Of a stretch of 34,120 nucleotides of DNA, positions 32,222 through 34,120 are shown one piece after another. The notes under the pieces were generated by a model, which was not told where the DNA came from, made no database searches, and was given only the letters and a program-made list of their open reading frames with translations. The number at the start of each line of letters is the position of its first letter. Within the stretch, counting starts at the first letter, position 1. The stretch comes from Moritella sp. PE36 (GTDB lineage Bacteria; Pseudomonadota; Gammaproteobacteria; Enterobacterales; Moritellaceae). The stretch spans positions 1 through 34,120 of the forward strand of contig NZ_ABCQ01000053.1 in the NCBI RefSeq assembly GCF_000170855.1. Direction: 5' to 3'. The position numbers and the translations under genes are program-made.

Positions 32222-33055
32222 ATGAAAAATATTTTAACTGTTCTAATGATGGTATTCGCTTTCTCATTAGCGGCACCTGAAGTTCACGCGAAAAAATTCG
32301 GTGGTAGCAAGTCTTTTGGTAAAAGCTATAAAACTGCACCACAAAAACAAACCCCTGCGGCAGCAACCCCTGCTAAACAAGGTATGAGTAAAAAAGGAAT
32401 GCTTGGCGGTATGCTGGGCGGTTTACTTGTTGGTGGTTTAATCGCATCTATGTTTGGCGGCGCGTTTGAAGGTTTCCAATTCATGGACATGATCATAATG
32501 GCCGGCGTTGCCTTCTTATTATTCCGCTTATTTAAAGGCATGATGCAGGCTAAAGCGGCATCACAACAGGGGTCGCCACAAACGGCATCAGGACCAGCAT
32601 TTAGGCAAGAAGCACAACCTGACGCGACGTTTAACACAGCAAGTCAAGGTGGTTTTGCTGGTTCAAGCAATGATGTACCATTCAATCTTCCCGCTGATTT
32701 TGATTTAACTAGCTTCTTAAGTGGCGCACGTAGTCATTATAAGACGTTACAAAAAGCTTGGAATGAAAATGATTTAGAAACAATCCAAGAATACGTTTCT
32801 ATCGAACTATACAACGAATTGCGTGTACAACGTAAAGAACTTGAAGGTGAGCAACACACTGAAGTTATGTTCCTTGACGTTGAATTAGTTCGTGCAGAAT
32901 CAACAGCGTCATTATCACAAGTAAGTGTTAAATTTAATGGCCGCTACCGTGATGGCCATGAAGATGTAGAAGCAGACATCAATGAAGTGTGGCATTTAGA
33001 ACGTGATTTAACGCAGACGGATGCGCCGTGGTTAATTACCGGTATCGAGCAGTAA
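32222..33055 (+). CDS. Tim44-like domain membrane protein
   Basis: A 277-aa protein with an N-terminal signal or anchor (MKNILTVLMMVFAFSLAAPE), a basic Lys/Ser/Gly segment, one or two glycine-rich hydrophobic helices (GMLGGMLGGLLVGGLIASMF and MDMIIMAGVAFLLFRLF, about 59-105), a Gln/Ala linker, and a C-terminal Tim44-like domain from about 160. The domain reads FLSGARSHYKTLQKAWNEND...ELYNELR, then strands ending WLITGIEQ. This fold is shared with mitochondrial Tim44 and ribosomal protein L45; in bacteria the role is unknown, perhaps membrane protein handling. The ATG has GAAGGG upstream, and a strong terminator follows. Confidence 0.88.
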   Translation: MKNILTVLMMVFAFSLAAPEVHAKKFGGSKSFGKSYKTAPQKQTPAAATPAKQGMSKKGMLGGMLGGLLVGGLIASMFGGAFEGFQFMDMIIMAGVAFLLFRLFKGMMQAKAASQQGSPQTASGPAFRQEAQPDATFNTASQGGFAGSSNDVPFNLPADFDLTSFLSGARSHYKTLQKAWNENDLETIQEYVSIELYNELRVQRKELEGEQHTEVMFLDVELVRAESTASLSQVSVKFNGRYRDGHEDVEADINEVWHLERDLTQTDAPWLITGIEQ

Positions 33056-33083
33056 TTACCTTTATTAGCTAATTTAATATGAC

Positions 33084-33108
33084 AAAGGCGGTTAATCACC
33101 GCCTTTTT
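33084..33108 (+). terminator. terminator of the Tim44-like gene
   Basis: AAAGGCGGT and ACCGCCTTT (33084-33092, 33098-33106) around TAATC run into TTTTTTG. It is a canonical rho-independent terminator. Confidence 0.93.
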
Positions 33109-33214
33109 TGATCTTGTTATATGTCTCGTTAAAGCGACAAGTGTTTGGCTCTAGCGAATTAAAGTTAACACTGTTATGATCCGAATATAAATTAAATCGA
33201 TAGGAATTATAAAC

Positions 33215-33754
33215 ATGGCTTCACTACAAGATCAGCTTTTAAAAGCCGGCTTAGGCGATGAGAAAAAAGCGAAAAAAATTCGCAAAGAAAAAAATAAAAA
33301 AAATAAAGCGGTTCGTAAAAATCAGGACAGTGCAGACACAAGTCTACAAGATGAAATTAAAGCTAAAAAAGACGCTCAAGCACAATTAGATGCGGAACGT
33401 AATAAAGCGATTCAAGATAAGATTGAGCTTAAGTCTGAGCATGGCAAAGTGAAGCAAATGATTCAACAACTTCACATTACTGATTTCGGTGGTGAACTAT
33501 CATTTAACTATGTCCTTGATAAAAAAGTTAAAACCCTGTCTGTTGATCAACCAAGCTATAACGCATTAACCAAAGGACAAATTGGTTTATGTGTGCTTGA
33601 AGGCAAGTCTTATGTTATGCCAAGTATTGCTATCGACAAAATTAGAGCCGTTGATGAAGCCTACGTGCTGGTCCTAAACGAAAATACGGCAACAGAAGTT
33701 GAAGATGATGACCCGTATGCTGACTTCCAAATTCCTGACGACTTAATGTGGTAA
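33215..33754 (+). CDS. DUF2058 family protein (YaiL-like)
   Basis: A 179-aa soluble protein. It opens with MASLQDQLLKAGLGDEKKAK, the diagnostic start of DUF2058/YaiL proteins. A highly basic stretch (KKIRKEKNKKNKAVRKN) and a charged helix to about 85 follow, then an alpha/beta domain with FGGELSFNYVLDKKVKTLSV and an acidic end, DDDPYADFQIPDDLMW. The basic N-terminal half suggests RNA or ribosome binding; the function in this family is not established. The ATG has AGGA nine bases upstream. It is flanked by terminators or long spacers and seems monocistronic. Confidence 0.88.
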   Translation: MASLQDQLLKAGLGDEKKAKKIRKEKNKKNKAVRKNQDSADTSLQDEIKAKKDAQAQLDAERNKAIQDKIELKSEHGKVKQMIQQLHITDFGGELSFNYVLDKKVKTLSVDQPSYNALTKGQIGLCVLEGKSYVMPSIAIDKIRAVDEAYVLVLNENTATEVEDDDPYADFQIPDDLMW

Positions 33755-33995
33755 TCACAAACATTTAGTAGTCACCGCTATCCTTCTTAAAGTAAACCCA
33801 TGTTAATCTTCAAGAGGGATGGTAATCATTTGATTTCTATTTTATTCTATTCTCAGCTATTTATGTTAACCACACCAAATCTGGTTATTAATCCCGCTCA
33901 AAACCAGACTATTTGATTCAAGCGATGAATAATCCTATCTGTTTATAAGACAATCTCATATAATTTACCTATCTACCTTACAAAGAGTGATAGCC

Positions 33996-34120
33996 TTGTT
34001 AACTGAGAAAATTACTGCTGATAAACTTGTTCCTGTCTTTGATCTTGGCTCGCGCTGCAAACTAGAAGAGTTTGATACAGTAACGCGAGATCAATTATTC
34101 CCTCAAAATAATAAACTATT
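33996..34120 (+). CDS. start of an unidentified gene (partial, runs off right edge)
   Basis: An open frame continues to the window end: TTG at 33996, then LTEKITADKLVPVFDLGSRC and KLEEFDTVTRDQLFPQNNKL. Amino-acid composition and codon pattern are gene-like. A GAG before a nine-base gap gives a modest ribosome site for the TTG; GTG at 33987 is also in frame. Only 41 residues are visible and I do not recognise the family. The 33755-33995 gap before it shows no feature other than AT-rich sequence. Confidence 0.5.
   Translation, partial: MLTEKITADKLVPVFDLGSRCKLEEFDTVTRDQLFPQNNKL

Overview
The window looks like chromosomal DNA of a marine, AT-rich gammaproteobacterium of the Vibrionales/Alteromonadales range (Moritella, Psychromonas, Shewanella or Vibrio relatives). 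This rests on gene content (MalS-type amylase, Lpp, DUF2058, a rhombosortase-type GlyGly-CTERM protease, an adenine riboswitch ahead of add) and on Fur, Zur and LexA boxes of gammaproteobacterial type. The genus is a guess. There are no rRNA or tRNA genes, no insertion sequence with an intact transposase and no CRISPR array. About eight of some 28 genes appear to start with TTG.

Layout. 1-1127: a flavodoxin-fold NAD(P)H oxidoreductase cut by the window edge, a decayed metallo-beta-lactamase-fold hydrolase, and a 32-bp perfect Zur-type palindrome. 1128-6228: folE2 (zinc-independent GTP cyclohydrolase), a chemotaxis receptor and malS. 6450-8266: nemA with a divergent TetR regulator and three identical-type operators between them. 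8353-11525: an EamA exporter and an alpha/beta hydrolase, divergent from an AlkB-type alkane monooxygenase. 11631-13838: a two-gene unit behind a Fur box (164-aa unknown protein, YejF-like double ATPase). 14365-17551: an AGCS amino-acid symporter, a small conserved protein, and add under an adenine riboswitch. 17622-18775: an SDR-like protein and a MEKHLA-domain protein behind a near-perfect Fur box.

19037-21656 is the most unusual part: a Cre-like tyrosine recombinase with a LexA box over its promoter, a ribbon-helix-helix-like gene facing it, and about 1 kb without a clear gene. That stretch carries a second, perfect CTGT-N8-ACAG palindrome and two hairpin-plus-repeat units. 21657-25850: a second EamA exporter, an outer-membrane beta-barrel, and two tandem near-identical lipoproteins of polysaccharide lyase 14 type. 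25920-34120: a SIMPL (YggE-like) protein, a degenerate-GGDEF/EAL phosphodiesterase beside a PilZ protein, lpp facing an L,D-transpeptidase, a sorted serine protease, a Tim44-like protein, a DUF2058 protein and the start of an unidentified gene.

How parts fit. Metal sensing recurs (Zur on folE2, two Fur boxes). Adenine salvage is under direct riboswitch control. Lpp and its probable cross-linking enzyme class sit side by side. The EAL and PilZ proteins form a c-di-GMP pair. The recombinase looks SOS-inducible. All functional statements come from reading motifs; no database search was run.
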